Source of the DNA: Trichostrongylus colubriformis
Lineage: Eukaryota; Nematoda; Chromadorea; Rhabditida; Trichostrongylidae
DNA length: 64,000 nucleotides
Reading direction: 5' to 3'
NCBI GenBank assembly: GCA_963978905.1
Contig: OZ022261.1
Span: 32,051,686-32,115,685, forward strand
Below the pieces are notes generated by a model. The model saw only the letters and a list, made by a program, of their open reading frames with translations, made no database searches and was not told where the DNA came from. The position numbers and the translations under genes were made by a program. How positions within the stretch are numbered: the stretch's first letter is position 1; every line of letters begins with the position of its first letter. Below, piece by piece: positions 1-12,592 of the stretch.

Positions 1-106
1 AATGCGGACGAGCTAAATTGTTGGGTCCCGAAGCGATTAGAAGTCAACTGCGTATCGCACTCCTAGCATTACGTTGTAATCGTTTTGAGACCCAACTACC
101 GCGACG

Positions 107-168
107 CGCATAGCTCGCACACACTGTGTCGCACGCCGCTCGCCATCGTGCGGCATCCTGACATTAGG
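107..168. repeat. Repeat fragment shared with 59855-59925
   Basis: GCATAGCTCGCACACACTGT through ATCCTGACATTAGGGT matches the family A copy 5 interior. It is a truncated or diverged copy at the left end of the window. Confidence 0.5.
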
Positions 169-1218
169 GTACATATCCCCTTTGTACATTCAAAGGAGGT
201 CACATGATAGGTACACGTAGGCCATTACCTAGATCGCTACCATTCTCAGACGCTCGAGGAACCGCGATACATGGTACTTTAAACCAAAGCAACGTAATGA
301 AAGGTAGAGAGCATCTGAATTGCCAAAAAACAATCCCACAGTGATCACCACCACTCTCGGAGGCAGTATCTGATAAACGCACTACGCTTGCTTGCGTTGC
401 GTAAGATTACAAGTTCATAAAACAATTGCGATCTGAAGATTTGCCAAACTTTTCATCTTATATGCAAGGGATGCCAGAAAATTGACTTTTAAATCTAAAT
501 TAAAATCTAATTGACTGAAGAAAATCAACTTTCAACCTCAGCTGCAAGAGCACTCTTTGAAATTCGATTTAATCTTCTCTTCCTCCATTTTTGTGACCAT
601 CAAGTGTCTGCAACCCCAGACGAATCGAACAAACGGGCTCGAAGCATCAGGACACTCAGCTGTCACTTCTACCGTTACAGTCAATTTACGAGAAAATATG
701 CACGAGATCTTGCGAAGCTGTCATTCTATAGAAGTCAGGGCCATAACCAAAGCGATGGAGATGCGTGTCAAAACTATCTGAGCAGGTCACTGCTCCACGC
801 GAATTGTGTAGCCGCGTGAGGAAAACTTGTGTGGCTACGTTTGGAGTACGAAGCGACAAGTGCGATGAGCTAGGGGCAGCATTTTAGTTGGGTTCTACGC
901 TGCGATACGAAGCCTGCCCTATGAGTAAACTCCCCAGCTCTCGCCGCTACATTCTATCATACTCATTGTAAGAGAGATGGGAACTGATCTCACCGAGTGT
1001 TTCGGAATATTTATTGGGCATATGCGTTGGTACAATGGATATGTTGACCCGTGATATCACTGTTCAAAAACCATTAACAATCACACTGATTGAGCATCAG
1101 AGTAAGAAGGGAAAGAAAGTACGTAATTTAAATGGGTAATGGGCTGAAAAATGCATTCGACTCGACAAATGTAACTGGAGAAATTTTAAAAAATGCACAA
1201 TATATGCGTATCCAGCTA

Positions 1219-1460
1219 TCATAAAGTAAACAATAACGACAGAACAGCACATAAAGCAATATATGTGATAGATTGTGATAACGATGTGTAACCGGGAACA
1301 TAGTAATGGAGTAATTGATCTAACTCATTGATATCCGAATTCCGTAGCACCGGCTCATTCGGTATGAACATTCGAAAATGTAACATTTCGTGAAATCGCA
1401 AGCGCGAGTATAGTGATGAGGTGTGGAATTCACTAAAGTAAGCTATTAGAGTCATATCCT
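1219..1460 (-). CDS. Putative terminal exon with hydrophobic C-terminal tail, minus strand
   Basis: On the minus strand, after an acceptor CTTGTAG, 80 codons run to a stop: MTLIAYFSEFHTSSLYSRLR, FRMFIPNEPVLRNSDINELD, YYVPGYTSLSQ and a final 17-residue hydrophobic tail (ITYIALCAVLSLLFTL). A polar stretch followed by a terminal hydrophobic tail is the layout of a GPI-anchor signal or a tail anchor. No upstream exon was identified; a mariner lies 250 bp away on that side. This could be chance. Confidence 0.28.
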
Positions 1461-1705
1461 CTACAAGTAGTGTATACTTTGCGAGCACGGTCAAGAAATG
1501 TTACCTGAAGGGAGCAGGAATACTGACGTTGTTACATCGAGACGAATCCGAACATAAACACGTGTTGGACTTCCTTGACACCTGCAAATGTCGCTTGAAA
1601 ATCTATTCGTGAGTTTTTTTACGCAAAAAGTAAAGAGAAAAAGTCGGATTCTATTGGGCACTTCGGAAGGCGCAATAAAAAACGTTAAAAACTAATAAAC
1701 AAATA

Positions 1706-2905
1706 TTAGGTTGTTGCAAAAGTCTTGTAAAATTTTTCCAAGAAAATCATTAACTCTTGTTTACTTCGAGGCAGGTCTAGGCGGTTCAGGAATATGGTAG
1801 AACGTTCTCTAAGATTTCCAACAAAATATATATTGACCCACCAGATTCCGTGGAGAGAGCTACAGTGCCCGTAGTCGATACCCACCCAACACTGGTGACA
1901 TCTTCTTCGAGTGGTCTTACGGCACCAATGCGACGGAAGCTTGCCATTCCATCAACGCTGCATCGGGCAAAGGATGTGTGAGCTACGAGACCGTGCGCCG
2001 CTGGTTCATCAGCTTCAGCAACGGCGAGGTTGACATGGAAGGCAAGCCACGCACGGGACGCCCACACGCATTCGACTACGAGACGCTGCTCTCCGCCGCT
2101 TGCGCCTTTCCTGAAACCACCATGCGCGAGCTGGCGGAGAGGAATAGACAAGCACCCATAACCGTAGATCGTCGCCTCCACGAACCGGTTATCGGAAGGC
2201 TCTGTCGCGATGGACCTGATGCCCTGACGAATGCTCACGAATGTGCCCGTGTGGGCATCTGTCAATCACTGCTGCTCCGCCGCAACGACTTTCTCGTCTA
2301 TCTAGCAACGGGCGATGAAAGCTGGAAGATGTACGATACCAACGCACTCTGCGCCTTTTGGCTGCTACGTGACGCCGAGCCGCCAACGCAGCCCATGTCC
2401 GACCTCCATTCAAAGAAGATACTACTCTGCTGGTTCTGGACGCGGAAGGGATGCTTTTCCAAGAAGTGCTGGCACAAGGCGAGACAGTCACCGCTACGGA
2501 TGCACCCACTAGCTCCAGCAGCTCGCCGTCGCTACTCGAGAATAGCGCCAGAAAAGGTCCGCGGTAACACTCCCCCATTACGACGCCCGCTCCATTTTCG
2601 CGAAAAGTACCCAGTCCAAGCTACTGGAGCTCGGCTGGGATGTGCTGCCCTCCCCGCCATACTCTCCAGACATTGCCCCTTCTGACTATCACCTACCCCT
2701 CCTCTTGTATCCTTCCTGGCCAAGAGAAAATTCGTTGATTATGACTCGCTTGCAAAGGCAATCGCTGACTTCTTCGACTCTCAGAACCCAGAGTTCTGGG
2801 GGCAGGGAATCAACGATCTTCCTATGAGATGGTAGAGTGTTGTCGATAACAATGGTGAATACGTTGTTGCCTGATTGTTTCTTTTTGGAAGAAAAATAAT
2901 ATACA
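1706..2905 (+). mobile_element. mariner element, 3'-truncated, with decayed transposase
   Basis: The 5' terminal repeat (TTAGGTTGTTGCAAAAGTCT) follows a TA at 1704-1705. The matching 3' end is missing: homology to the copy at 62 kb stops near 2905. Transposase sequence runs from about 1865 to 2827 in several frames. An open part from 1978 has a helix-turn-helix (YETVRRWFISFSNGE), GRP, and the first catalytic motif TGDESW (Asp at about residue 113 of that frame). After a frameshift near 2450 the C-terminal part has HYDARS and SPDIAPSDYH, the other two Asp regions of the DD34D triad. It is inactive because of frameshifts and the lost end, but it is the longest mariner copy here and shows what the deleted copies lack. 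Confidence 0.85.
1978..2827 (+). pseudogene. mariner transposase pseudogene
   Basis: Broken coding region inside the element at 1706-2905. The helix-turn-helix and first catalytic Asp lie in one frame (1978-2450) and the second and third Asp in another (about 2570-2827, with SPDIAPSDYH and the tail SLTSSTLRTQSS in a shifted frame). At least one frameshift separates them and the N-terminal start is also out of frame. The family normally encodes about 340-350 residues; no intact frame of that length exists here. Minus-strand open frames over this stretch are shadows. Confidence 0.8.
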
Positions 2906-5571
2906 TCTCAACGATAACTGCAGCTTATGCAAGTATGATGCTGTTTCGAAAACGTGGTGGGGTTGCTCAAGGATGGTATGAAATCCGAAACCTTATTCAA
3001 AATCTACAGATAGCTCAAAAGTGCGGAAAGCTCTTTGTTCTCCGTAGGGCCCCGTAAGCGAGTTATCGGCCTAGTGTTTCCGCAAGCCTATATCCCAGGG
3101 GTCATTTGAAGCGTTGTCCTTCTATAGAGCCCTCTTGGCGTGCATTGGGTATTAGTCAAGAAAAAACAAGATAAGTTACCAAAAACCTAAGATGATAAGA
3201 CGGGCAGATCAGGGTCATGTGAATCTGTGACGTGCGGCTGCCATATACACCACGCAACACGTAATTTTGTGAGGGCTTGGCTTCAGAGTTTCGCCCTTCA
3301 GCGTAGGACTTTATGAAGAAGTTGGAGCGCCTTTTACAGCGAGCTACTCCTTACCGCCACTGGAACCCTTAGAGTTCATTTGCAGTGTCCATAATGACTA
3401 TTCTAGAATATCAGAATATCCTTTGTTTTTCTCCTTCCATGTCCGCATTTGATTCAGATCCCTTGTTCAGGGTTAGAATAGAGCTCTTCTTGCAAATGCT
3501 CCACATCCCATCTAAATTCACATTGTTCCAAATTTCGGTGAATGCATTTATTACAAGCTAGACAATGGGTCACGCCATCCATTCAGAGGGCAACAGTAGT
3601 AGTAGTAACAAGTAATAATTCTTTGGACAGGTGCTAATATTATGATTGAATATCAGTCCACCAGATTTGTGTACCCAAAGATTACCAAAGCGCATTTTCA
3701 CATCAGCTTGCTAATCAATACCTCTCCTATAGGAAAAGGTGAAGTTTGTTGAGTCCACGGGTGGTTCCAGAACTTTTGCTGTGCCAAACTTATTTTAGTG
3801 AGAATAACTTCATAGATGGAAGACTTATTGTAAGTTACTCCATTACCTCACATAACAAAGTTTCTTCAGAAGTCGTTTGAGGTTTGGTACTGAGTTGTAT
3901 CCGATCTAGAGCTATCTCCTCATACTCTTCCTTAGTCAAATTCAGGCATCCGCTCGTGTACAAAAAGAAAACGTTACTCTTGTGCTGACCTGAAATATTA
4001 CTTTCTTATATGTTGGAACACCTCCGAAGAAATCAAAAAGAAAAGGTCATGAAAAGGACACGAAAGGTGATTGAGATAGGATGAGGTACGTAGTGTAGAA
4101 TTTCAAGTGAAGGAAGAACAGGGACAATTCGGGCTAATGCTAGAAATGAAATGCCAGTTGTGCATGAAAATGGAACACTAAACACAACGATTGGTGCCCC
4201 TGCTGCATCCACGCCTCTAGCAGACGTGTTATCCGGTGCGCTCCGACGGTAGCGTACTGATCGCAGCTATGTGAATCTGTGATGTGTAAGGGTCATGCAG
4301 AGCACTAGACCCGCTCACAAGTGTAGAGTTAGGAAAAAGATTAGAGCTGCACCCTTCGCCGCAAAGTATCCATGGTATCCCTGGAGCGCTGGGTTATAAT
4401 ATAGTCTATTATTATAGTGATATAACATCTCTCTGAAAGGAAAAGCATACATAACTAAGAGCGGGACTCACGCATGAAGCAGATGTTACCACGACAGACA
4501 ATAGGACGTGATGAATCGCATCCACTCACACTTATGCGTTGGAAATTGTCGTAGTCTATACAGAATATGCAGCTGAAAAACCAGAAAAATTGTAAGAAAG
4601 CACCTCAAAATACAAAAACATTCAAAATAGGGTTATTTTTCAAAAGCAATAACAAATGCGAAAATAGAGAAAAGGTTAGACATCATATACTGAACTATTG
4701 AAAAGTCATCACATAACTGCAGTAAATCTGGAATTAATTGCCTACAGTCAATAGCAAGTGAAACATTTTAGAGACTTCTAAAAGTGATGAAGAGCTTACT
4801 CCAGATAGCGATCCTCTGCCCAGTCTCGAAATTCCGGCACAGTCATTGTGATGTTGGAAGAAACTGTCCAGAATAATAGCAGAAATAGTGGCCAGAAAAG
4901 GCTACACCGGATCAGACGATTCATCCGATTTCTGATCTCTTAATTTTGTTTATTTATTTATTCATGTACACATAGAGGTACTCCGTAAGCTCAGAGAGAC
5001 AAAACCATTCGGTATCAAAATACGCAATCAAAAAAAAAGGCGGATCTGAAAAAAGAGAACTATCTAACAATTAGAAAAAAACCAAAAAGTTCTTTGGATG
5101 TGGGTGCGTACCGGAGCCACAAGGATATGTTATTGGGAATATTTCTTTCCAGCAGAAGTCTGTCAACGAAGCATCGATTACCAGAAAACGGCTTTAATGA
5201 ACAAAGTTTAATTTTCGTTCCACTTCCACGGGGGATAATCGAGTGTTAGGTTACACAAGAATGCATAAATGAAAGTGAAGGCTGAATAGTACAACATAGG
5301 ACCAATCATCCACCCCATCGAGAAGCGCTTTCAATTCGACGAAAAATAAAAGGAAACAATAAATCAAATGAAATCAAAGTGAACAAAACGTATCAAATTT
5401 CGTACAGAACAAATACTACTGTAAAGAGATGAGGCTGGAGAAAAGGACTGATAGCGTGGTCTTGAAGAGATTCGATAGTCCTCTTTGTTATTATCCCTTA
5501 TCCGATTTTGATTGTCAAGGAAAAGTAAACGTTGAGCAGAAAAGGGAAGAAGACAGTAAGTTGAACAGTAA
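2906..5571. other. No gene recognised
   Basis: AT-rich sequence between the truncated mariner and the first family A element. All frames are short. I see a short TAG triplet run near 3594 but no splice-linked exons or RNA genes. Confidence 0.5.
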
Positions 5572-5699
5572 GGCCGCATTCATACTTTGCGGTGGTGTGG
5601 CTACGTTCACACGCTGCGAGACCAGAGTGGCACGGGCGGAGACGCAGAGACGATGCAACCACGTTCTATCGCCGGCACCGCAGAGTATGAACGTGGTAG
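5572..5699. repeat. Family A foldback element, copy 1
   Basis: Ends GGCCGCATTCATACTTTGCG and GCAGAGTATGAACGTGGT are inverted and imperfect. The interior has the family motifs GTGGCTACGTTCAC and CGGAGACGCAGAGACGATGC. Length is about 128 bp. No coding function. Confidence 0.7.
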
Positions 5700-7016
5700 C
5701 GTCGTCGTGGCAACTGAGGTGAGCAACTAGGAGACTAGGGTATAGAAACTTCCATAGTGCTCAGCAACAACTGCTTCGTGACGTGAATTCCTCAGCAATG
5801 CCCATACAATGGAGCTTTCTACAGCCATATATCGGTCATTTGTAATATGATTATCGGAACTGCTGTGAGGAGATCAACACTTCTGACTGGGAATCGACTC
5901 CCAGATAATGAATGAATGAGGTTCGAGTGCGCTTCATGTACACATTTCTCTCAAACGTGACGATAATTACAGCGCCATCACGAGTTGTTGTCTTTGCATT
6001 CATTCCCAACCGTAATTCCCCATAGAGGTACCCAGATGTCTTAAGTGCTTACTTGCTTTAATTCTGTTTTCGCCGTAAAGATCCGTTTGGGAGTTGCAGG
6101 TGATGCCCATCGTGATAGCATCGAAATACATCTCGAACTTATTATTGGTATAGAAAATGGTGCACATTACGACAGGACACAAGGGTCAGGTCAGACGAGG
6201 GAGGCGACCGCCCCTTTTCATTTCGGGACCAATGGGGCACATGCCGCGCGCGGTAACCCGGTACGTACTGTTACACTCCCCAGAAGTGATGCTTTTTAAT
6301 TGTGATTATAGTGAATGCCGATTGGGCCTATGGGTGAGTAATCGCCTCAAACAATCTGGCAGAGTGATGGCGTCGCTTACAGGGAAATATGGAACTTGTG
6401 CTTGTCGTTCGCCCCCGTTTGAGCACAAATAGGGTTCGCGCTGATATCGTGTAACGCGTCATCCTGATCCATTTCTTTTAAAGTCCTAGAAATTTTCGCC
6501 AGCCGAGTGGATTGACTACGTTCACAGTAGTCTTCACCATTTCTGAAAATCCGATTCGTTGCTAACTCATAAATACATTAAATACTGGCAATAATTGAGC
6601 TTGCTTCTTTAGCCTGAAGCCATACCTGTGCAATCGCCTCCCTTGCAAAAAAATGTGATAAAGGGTGAACATCGTAAAAATCCTTTCAATGCTGAATTTG
6701 ATTGCAATTGATCCTTAGGGAATAGCATAAACACGATAACTTAATGAATGCTCAAACATCTGTAGTAATTGTTTTGAAATGCTGCAGCGATATCATGATA
6801 GAGCCTTTGTATTCGGCTCTTTTTATCTCCAGTTAACGACTTTCAGAGATCTATGGGTATCAACAAGAATCACAGAAAATCCTTCAGCTCGTTCCCTTAA
6901 ACCTATCTTACTATAGGAGGACACACTACATTTCGTGTCCCAACACGTTCCTTCATAGAGGGAGATTGAGCACAGCTCCTGTGATGCACACACTCTCAAC
7001 GGTCAATTGCCTCAAC

Positions 7017-7345
7017 GTAATCGTCCACGGAAATTCCATGATTCTAATTCCTCTCAAAATCACTTTACTAGATACAGTACATAAACAGAAAAGCTAAGAG
7101 AATCGAGAAGTGTTTCAAAGTGGAAACCGAAGATTGCTAGAAGGGCAATTTGCCCGAATTCCCGCCGAGCGTCATTAAAACAGCCGCGCAGAGTCCCAGT
7201 TCATATTTCGCGCCCGACGTAAATGGCTTCTCCCTCTGCTTCCCTGTCCACGTGACAGCCGCCTCTTTGCTTCTAGAGCTCCGTGTGCGTTTCAACTCAG
7301 GCGCGACACCCCGTCGTCCGGCACACTGAGAAAGCTGTACCGCAG
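7017..7345 (+). repeat. Family D dispersed element, copy 1
   Basis: Blocks in order: GTCCACGGAAATTCCATGAT, CTAGATACAGTACATAAACA, ATTCCCGCC, GCGCAGAGTCCCAGTTCATA and GTCCACGTGACAGCCGCCTC. The same order occurs at 22.2 kb and, inverted, at 37 kb. Confidence 0.6.
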
Positions 7346-8149
7346 CCACGTTCTTGTTTTTTCCCGTGAAACGTTGAATGTGGCCCTTTGCAAGGAAGAA
7401 AGCAACGTAAATATTCGGGTAAAAAAAAGAACTTCACTTTTCGTTAACGATTTCTTCAATAAATCTTTGAAATTTGCATCGGATTTTGCATGAAGCGGCT
7501 GATGACTAAGGTGTGGACGACTGGCAGAGAATTCCCGATTTTCGAAGCCTCCCGCGTACTCAATAAGCTTCTCTCAAAATCTGACTTAGTTTATATGAGA
7601 GGTGCAGTTTGAGTGCTGAAAATCAAAACAACCAAGTGAAACGCCTTGCCTATGTTCACATGGATAACGACTAATCATCACTATTCGTTCAAAATATTTT
7701 CGTGCCAGTTCGGAAATAAAGCATTCAAAAACTTTATCAAATTGCTTACGGAAGATCCACTCAGCGTAGGTGACGAAGCGGCGGCTTCAGTAACCAAGCA
7801 TCAGCCGTAATGTTCCTTTCATTCCCTGCAAACATATACAGTAGGGTTATATTAATTGATGTCTGGATTTTCGGTCTCATATTGGCAGGGACTCGATAAA
7901 GAGACAGGACGATAAATATGAATCAAATTCCGTAAGCATAAACCGAATTTGCAAAGATGTACATAGTAGGTCCTAACCGCCCCTATGGTCACTCCTCGCG
8001 ACTTTGCCGCTCCCTCTGAATTCGCAAGACATACCATTGCTTTTACTACAAGAGCTTTGGATATGGAATAACTGCCACTAACAACATATCATAATGGAGG
8101 AAAGAGGTTGCTTTCAAGCCATAGGAAAGAATACTTTTAGCCGAATATG

Positions 8150-8396
8150 AAGCATGAAAGACGAGACCCTAAGTACTGCCACAGCGGAGAAGCGAGTGAA
8201 TTGGCAAAAAAAAGCGAGAAATAGGACCTCCTGTTCTTACCCCTTCCCCATCGTCCCTCTGTATCACCAGCCGCTGAGAGGTAGATGCAGATGGCCAGAG
8301 ACCATGCCAACCGTGAACGTTGCCCCGTCGTCGCAGCAATTCGACCACTGTAGCGCTGCAACTCGTAGTGAGGATCGATGAAGATAGCGATTTCAC
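8150..8396 (-). repeat. Family C dispersed element, copy 1
   Basis: On the minus strand it carries the shared block TTGCTGCGACGACGGGGCAA then CGTTCACGGTTGGCATGG, CAGCGGCTGGTGATACAGAG and TCCTATTTCTCGC. It is similar in order to the copies near 16.1, 24.7 and 53.5 kb. Open frames here are not supported as genes. Confidence 0.55.
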
Positions 8397-8399
8397 CGT

Positions 8400-11309
8400 T
8401 GCAATTTACAGGAAACAGCTTTTAATCTACAGGAAACAGCGTTCCCAGTTCTAGCTTCCGGAAGATCCGGCTATACAGTGACCGTCCTCGCTTCCCCCTT
8501 CCTGTGCCTTTGTGAAAGTTGAATCGGGGATGACTTTCATGAAAGCCAAGACTAGTGTAAAGTGGGATACGGGAATCAGGGAAATCAGGGTATAGCCAGG
8601 ACGAGTCAGATACTGCCTAGAGGTAAACGATGGGGAACGAGAATTAGTGAGAAATGCGGATTCCCTCACCCACATCTACCATGGCGATCCGACACAATAC
8701 TAAAATTCTGTTTCCTCCGAACAGTGTCGTTATCCATAATAGTAGTACTACCACCTGGTAGTGATTATTGATCCTCGAATTCTTTTTTGAGGTCAGTCAC
8801 CATCAAAATCACTAAAAACATATAGGTCGCAAAGGATCCCTCGAGGGATTTGTTCTCAGACTATAATTTTTTCGAGCCCGAAATACGTCCAGCCTGGTTC
8901 ACGAGCTTCTCATGCTTCATCATGCGCTCAAGACGAGTTGCGGGACGTCACGGCGGCCGCGTCCTTCTTGCGCGCAGCGGTTTTTCACATACGATAGGTG
9001 TTCATCACATAAATGATCGAGTTGTCAGTTGACAGTCTTAATACAGCCATTATTCTGAGGTTTGGAAGCATTAATCCCCTTGTGTTGTAGGCATTCGTGA
9101 GGCAATTGACGAGAGCGGTGACCCACTTAGAGTGTCCTGGCCTACATCATCGAGGTTATGAACCCTTTTGTTTCGAGCGTTCTTCATCACGATCTATAAG
9201 CATTTTGAGCGTTCAGCAAAGCACAAAAAAAATCGTGATAGTCCTGTTTAGGCCAATGAAACTATTACTTAAGTGAGCAATATCAGGAGTAGAACTGCAC
9301 GCACAGGTTGTGCAGGATTTCCGTAAACCACTGGCAACCTGATTCACTTCTTCGATCATAAGAGAGCTGGTGAGTGAGAGACTTTATTACAAGGTCCGCA
9401 AGTGCAATATGGTAATCCTCAGCCACATTCAGATTAAATTATCCACCTAAACGTTTCAGTAGTGAATGGTTTTAATAACACCTTTCAAAAAGAGAAATTC
9501 AAGCCAGCAAGAAGTCATTGGAACACCTATAATATGGAGTGTCAACAGAACCCGGGGAGGCGGGACATAATGAATGGAGGTGGAGCGGTATGTGAACGAC
9601 GGGAACCCTCTTCCTCTCGATTATAGAGCCATCCGAAATTGATTGAAGCTGAACCATGTGTCATCGGTTACGAGCAAGCTTTTTTTGCATGAAATTTTAT
9701 CTAATGCTTGACATGAATAATTTCTGAAAGCAGGGTCTGCCATAAACACGGTAGCAGTGTACAGTTGAGGTAGAGAAACGATTACTCGAAAGAAGACATA
9801 AATTTGTTTACAAGTTATTTATTTCGTTCATGCTATTTATATGAAATTACCACCTTCATCAGGAAAGTGGGTCTAAGGAGGTTCAGGTACGCTATGACGG
9901 TGATTCGCAGAATGGCTTTGGTAATTGTAGCTCAGTTGTAGCTCTAAACTAGTATAGGGATAGGTGGACATTCCTGCAGGCACATCCCACGCACGCAGTC
10001 CTGACTAGAATGTCGCCCACATCATCAAGTTTGGGAGGATAAAAACTGACTTCCCCATCGGCTAGAGCTCTCAAAGAATAGTCGAATAGTGGGCTCGAAA
10101 AGGCGTTGATATGTCAGCAAAGCATTTCTTTGTATGACAGAAGGAAAACTATGGAACGATGAGCACCGCGTCATATCCGGATGCTGTTGTGTGTCCCGCT
10201 TTTAAGCTCAGGACACAAAGGGGATTAACGGCCCTGAAACTTTAGGTTGAAGGTTGTTCTGTAACCGTAGTCTGATAACAAGACCTTTGATATGATGTGC
10301 ACCGATAGCTGCTTCGGAGGGACCATGACCAGAACAGTTTGCACCACTCCTTCAGGTCCCGAAGAGTACATCATTCGACCAGCTAAATGCTTTGTTTACC
10401 ATATGTACTATTTATGGAAGTCACTTAGCTTGTAAAGTTCAATCTCCGCCAATAACCTTTGAGCAAGGGCAAGTTGAACTTGGAGGAACCTTTAGCGACC
10501 ATCCTTGAGCCATCGAATTAATGAGAAAAATAAGCGGTGCCTTACCTCCGGCAGGTGCCAGGATGAGGCATCAAGGCAAGAAAAGACGACAAAAAAACGG
10601 GAGGCAGAGCACATATGCGACCCACATTGAGAGGTGGGCGGGGACACACTATTGGAGGGTGTGAAGTACCTTGACGCCCTTTCAGCTCTTTCTTAAACAT
10701 ACGCTTTGTGCCATTTTGGACTTTCAAGGAATATGAAAGTGGAGGTGCTAGGCATTGTAAAAGCACGTAGTGGAAGAGTGATCAAGAACCCGAGAAATAG
10801 AGAAAAACACGTTCCCCAACGGATCTTTATAGCGAAGTGTGCATCTTTATGGCGACGTCTGACACTCCGCAATACCGGAGAGATTGTGAGACAAGCTAAG
10901 CCAACGAGCCGTGAACATTGACCTGCTGTCCACAGCTACTTGGTCACCGACCCAGACACATACAAACGAGGCCATGATAAACATTGCAGCGAGAGCTTCC
11001 CAATATTGTCCTCAAGGATGGGCATAAGTTATGCAGATGCGGACCGTCCTGTCTATAATGAGGGAGCTGCTGCACTGAGTTGTTGGAATTACTTCAATGC
11101 ACAAAGTAGCGAGAGGAGGTGAAAGAATATAAAAGGGAGATTCACTCTTTGATTCATTCCAGTAATTTTTACCGTAAATTTTTACTGTACAAGATGATAA
11201 GCCCCTGGGCATCACAATGCCCTTTAATAGTTGATCTGTTACCTCCATTCCGCAACTCCTCCTAACGTCACACGAAGTACAAAGACCTGTCAGGAAACAA
11301 AGGATTGCG
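8400..11309. other. No gene recognised
   Basis: Only short unconnected frames (under 80 codons). Nothing with motif content or paired splice sites that I can support. Confidence 0.5.
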
Positions 11310-11685
11310 GGGTGTGGCCTTACGTCGGATTTTCGCTCAGCCGCGAGCGGCGAGCGGCGCAGCGGATTTGTTCGCGTGTGATTGCGTACATTGCGCACAC
11401 TCCCTCCGATGGTTCACTTCCGAACTGACTAATTTTTGATTAGGATTGTTATCATGTAATGTTGTTGTTTCTCACTTTTTGTGTTACTAATTTGTCTTCA
11501 GGGCACAAAAGTTATTGTTTTCAGATAGTGATGGGATAAACGGCTCTTTTTTTGACGGACCTCCATGGTACCAGCCCCTTGCGTCCTGAATGGAATTCCA
11601 ATCGACTGCGGCAAGTCGTACTGATGGCGCCGCGAGTGCTACGCCCCATAGCGAAAATTCGACATAAGGCTACACATCCTATTGC
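11310..11685. repeat. Family B foldback element, interrupted by about 190 bp
   Basis: Left end GGGTGTGGCCTTACGTCGGA, then TTTTCGCT, pairs with the right end (complement GGATGTGTAGCCTTATGTCG, then AATTTTCGCT). The left half continues CGAGCGGCGAGCGGCGCAGC. The right half contains GCAAGTCGTACTGATGGCGC. About 190 bp unrelated to other family B copies (roughly 11390-11585) separates the halves. Confidence 0.6.
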
Positions 11686-12085
11686 ATATGCATACGAGCA
11701 ACGAAGTTAGCTATTTCAACCATTTGTTTTTATAGGGCGATTGGCATTCAGAGCCATGGACGATGAGGGAAGCGGAGGAATACGTAATGGGTTTAAGCCT
11801 GTCCATGGAGATTTCGGCTTGAAACACTAAACCCACAGAAACGTTGTCCCTTGGTTTCAGATTTCTCACTGTCCCTGAAGCTGGGTACGGAACAAGAGGG
11901 TATCCGTGCTGGTTCAATGTAACGAGTTCGGCATAACTCCGAAGTCTGAAGACATCCCTTTCACATCTCGTGGCTTCTCCTAAAGAAAGGAAGAGAGAAG
12001 TTTTTCTGAGAAGAATTCCTGTTCTTCGAGAATTTCAAGTACCATTGAAGTCTTTTATATCCCCCTACCCCTTTTCACTCAGCTA

Positions 12086-12592
12086 CAGTAGCGCTCAAAA
12101 GTCTTCGGCGAAATGGTCTTTCACTTGGGCTTTTTCACTTGTAACTTTTTTGCAACTGCACCGATTGAAGAGAAATTTTAGTATGTTGTCCTTGGAGACA
12201 CTGCATACTTAACATACTAATTTGGCGCGCAACGGTGTAGGTTACGTGGTTATATGAAATTTTTTAATTTTGGCATGCCATCGCTATGCCGTCCCGCTGT
12301 GCCGCTGTCATCAAAAGTCGTGGTCTTCCTGTAAAATATTAATGTTCTCTGAGGCTTGCTCTTTTTGTTTTTGTATAGAAAACCGTTTTTCTTGAACAAG
12401 CCTTTTACTTTTTTTGGGTGGTCTTGTAGTAAATTCTTGTAAAAAATCATGAAAAGTGGCAAGCGGCGCTCAAGTGGAAGGAAATGTTGGCAATAGGTTC
12501 AGGCACCACATATTAAAATTTTGTCAAATTTGGTCAAGTAGAAAAAAAGTTATGACAAAAAAATTTTGGCCGAAGACTTTTGAGCGCTACTG
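12086..12592. mobile_element. 507-bp non-autonomous Tc1/mariner-type element (copy 1, uninterrupted)
   Basis: Terminal inverted repeats of about 25 bp are perfect: CAGTAGCGCTCAAAAGTCTT at the left and its complement at the right, flanked by TA on each side (12084-12085 and 12593-12594). The inverted similarity continues imperfectly for about 100 bp. No transposase is encoded. It is collinear with the element at 58055-59470 and serves as the empty-site reference for the insertion there. Confidence 0.88.

Noticed and set aside
1786..2265. 159-codon minus-strand frame
   Set aside because: Shadow of the mariner transposase on the plus strand.
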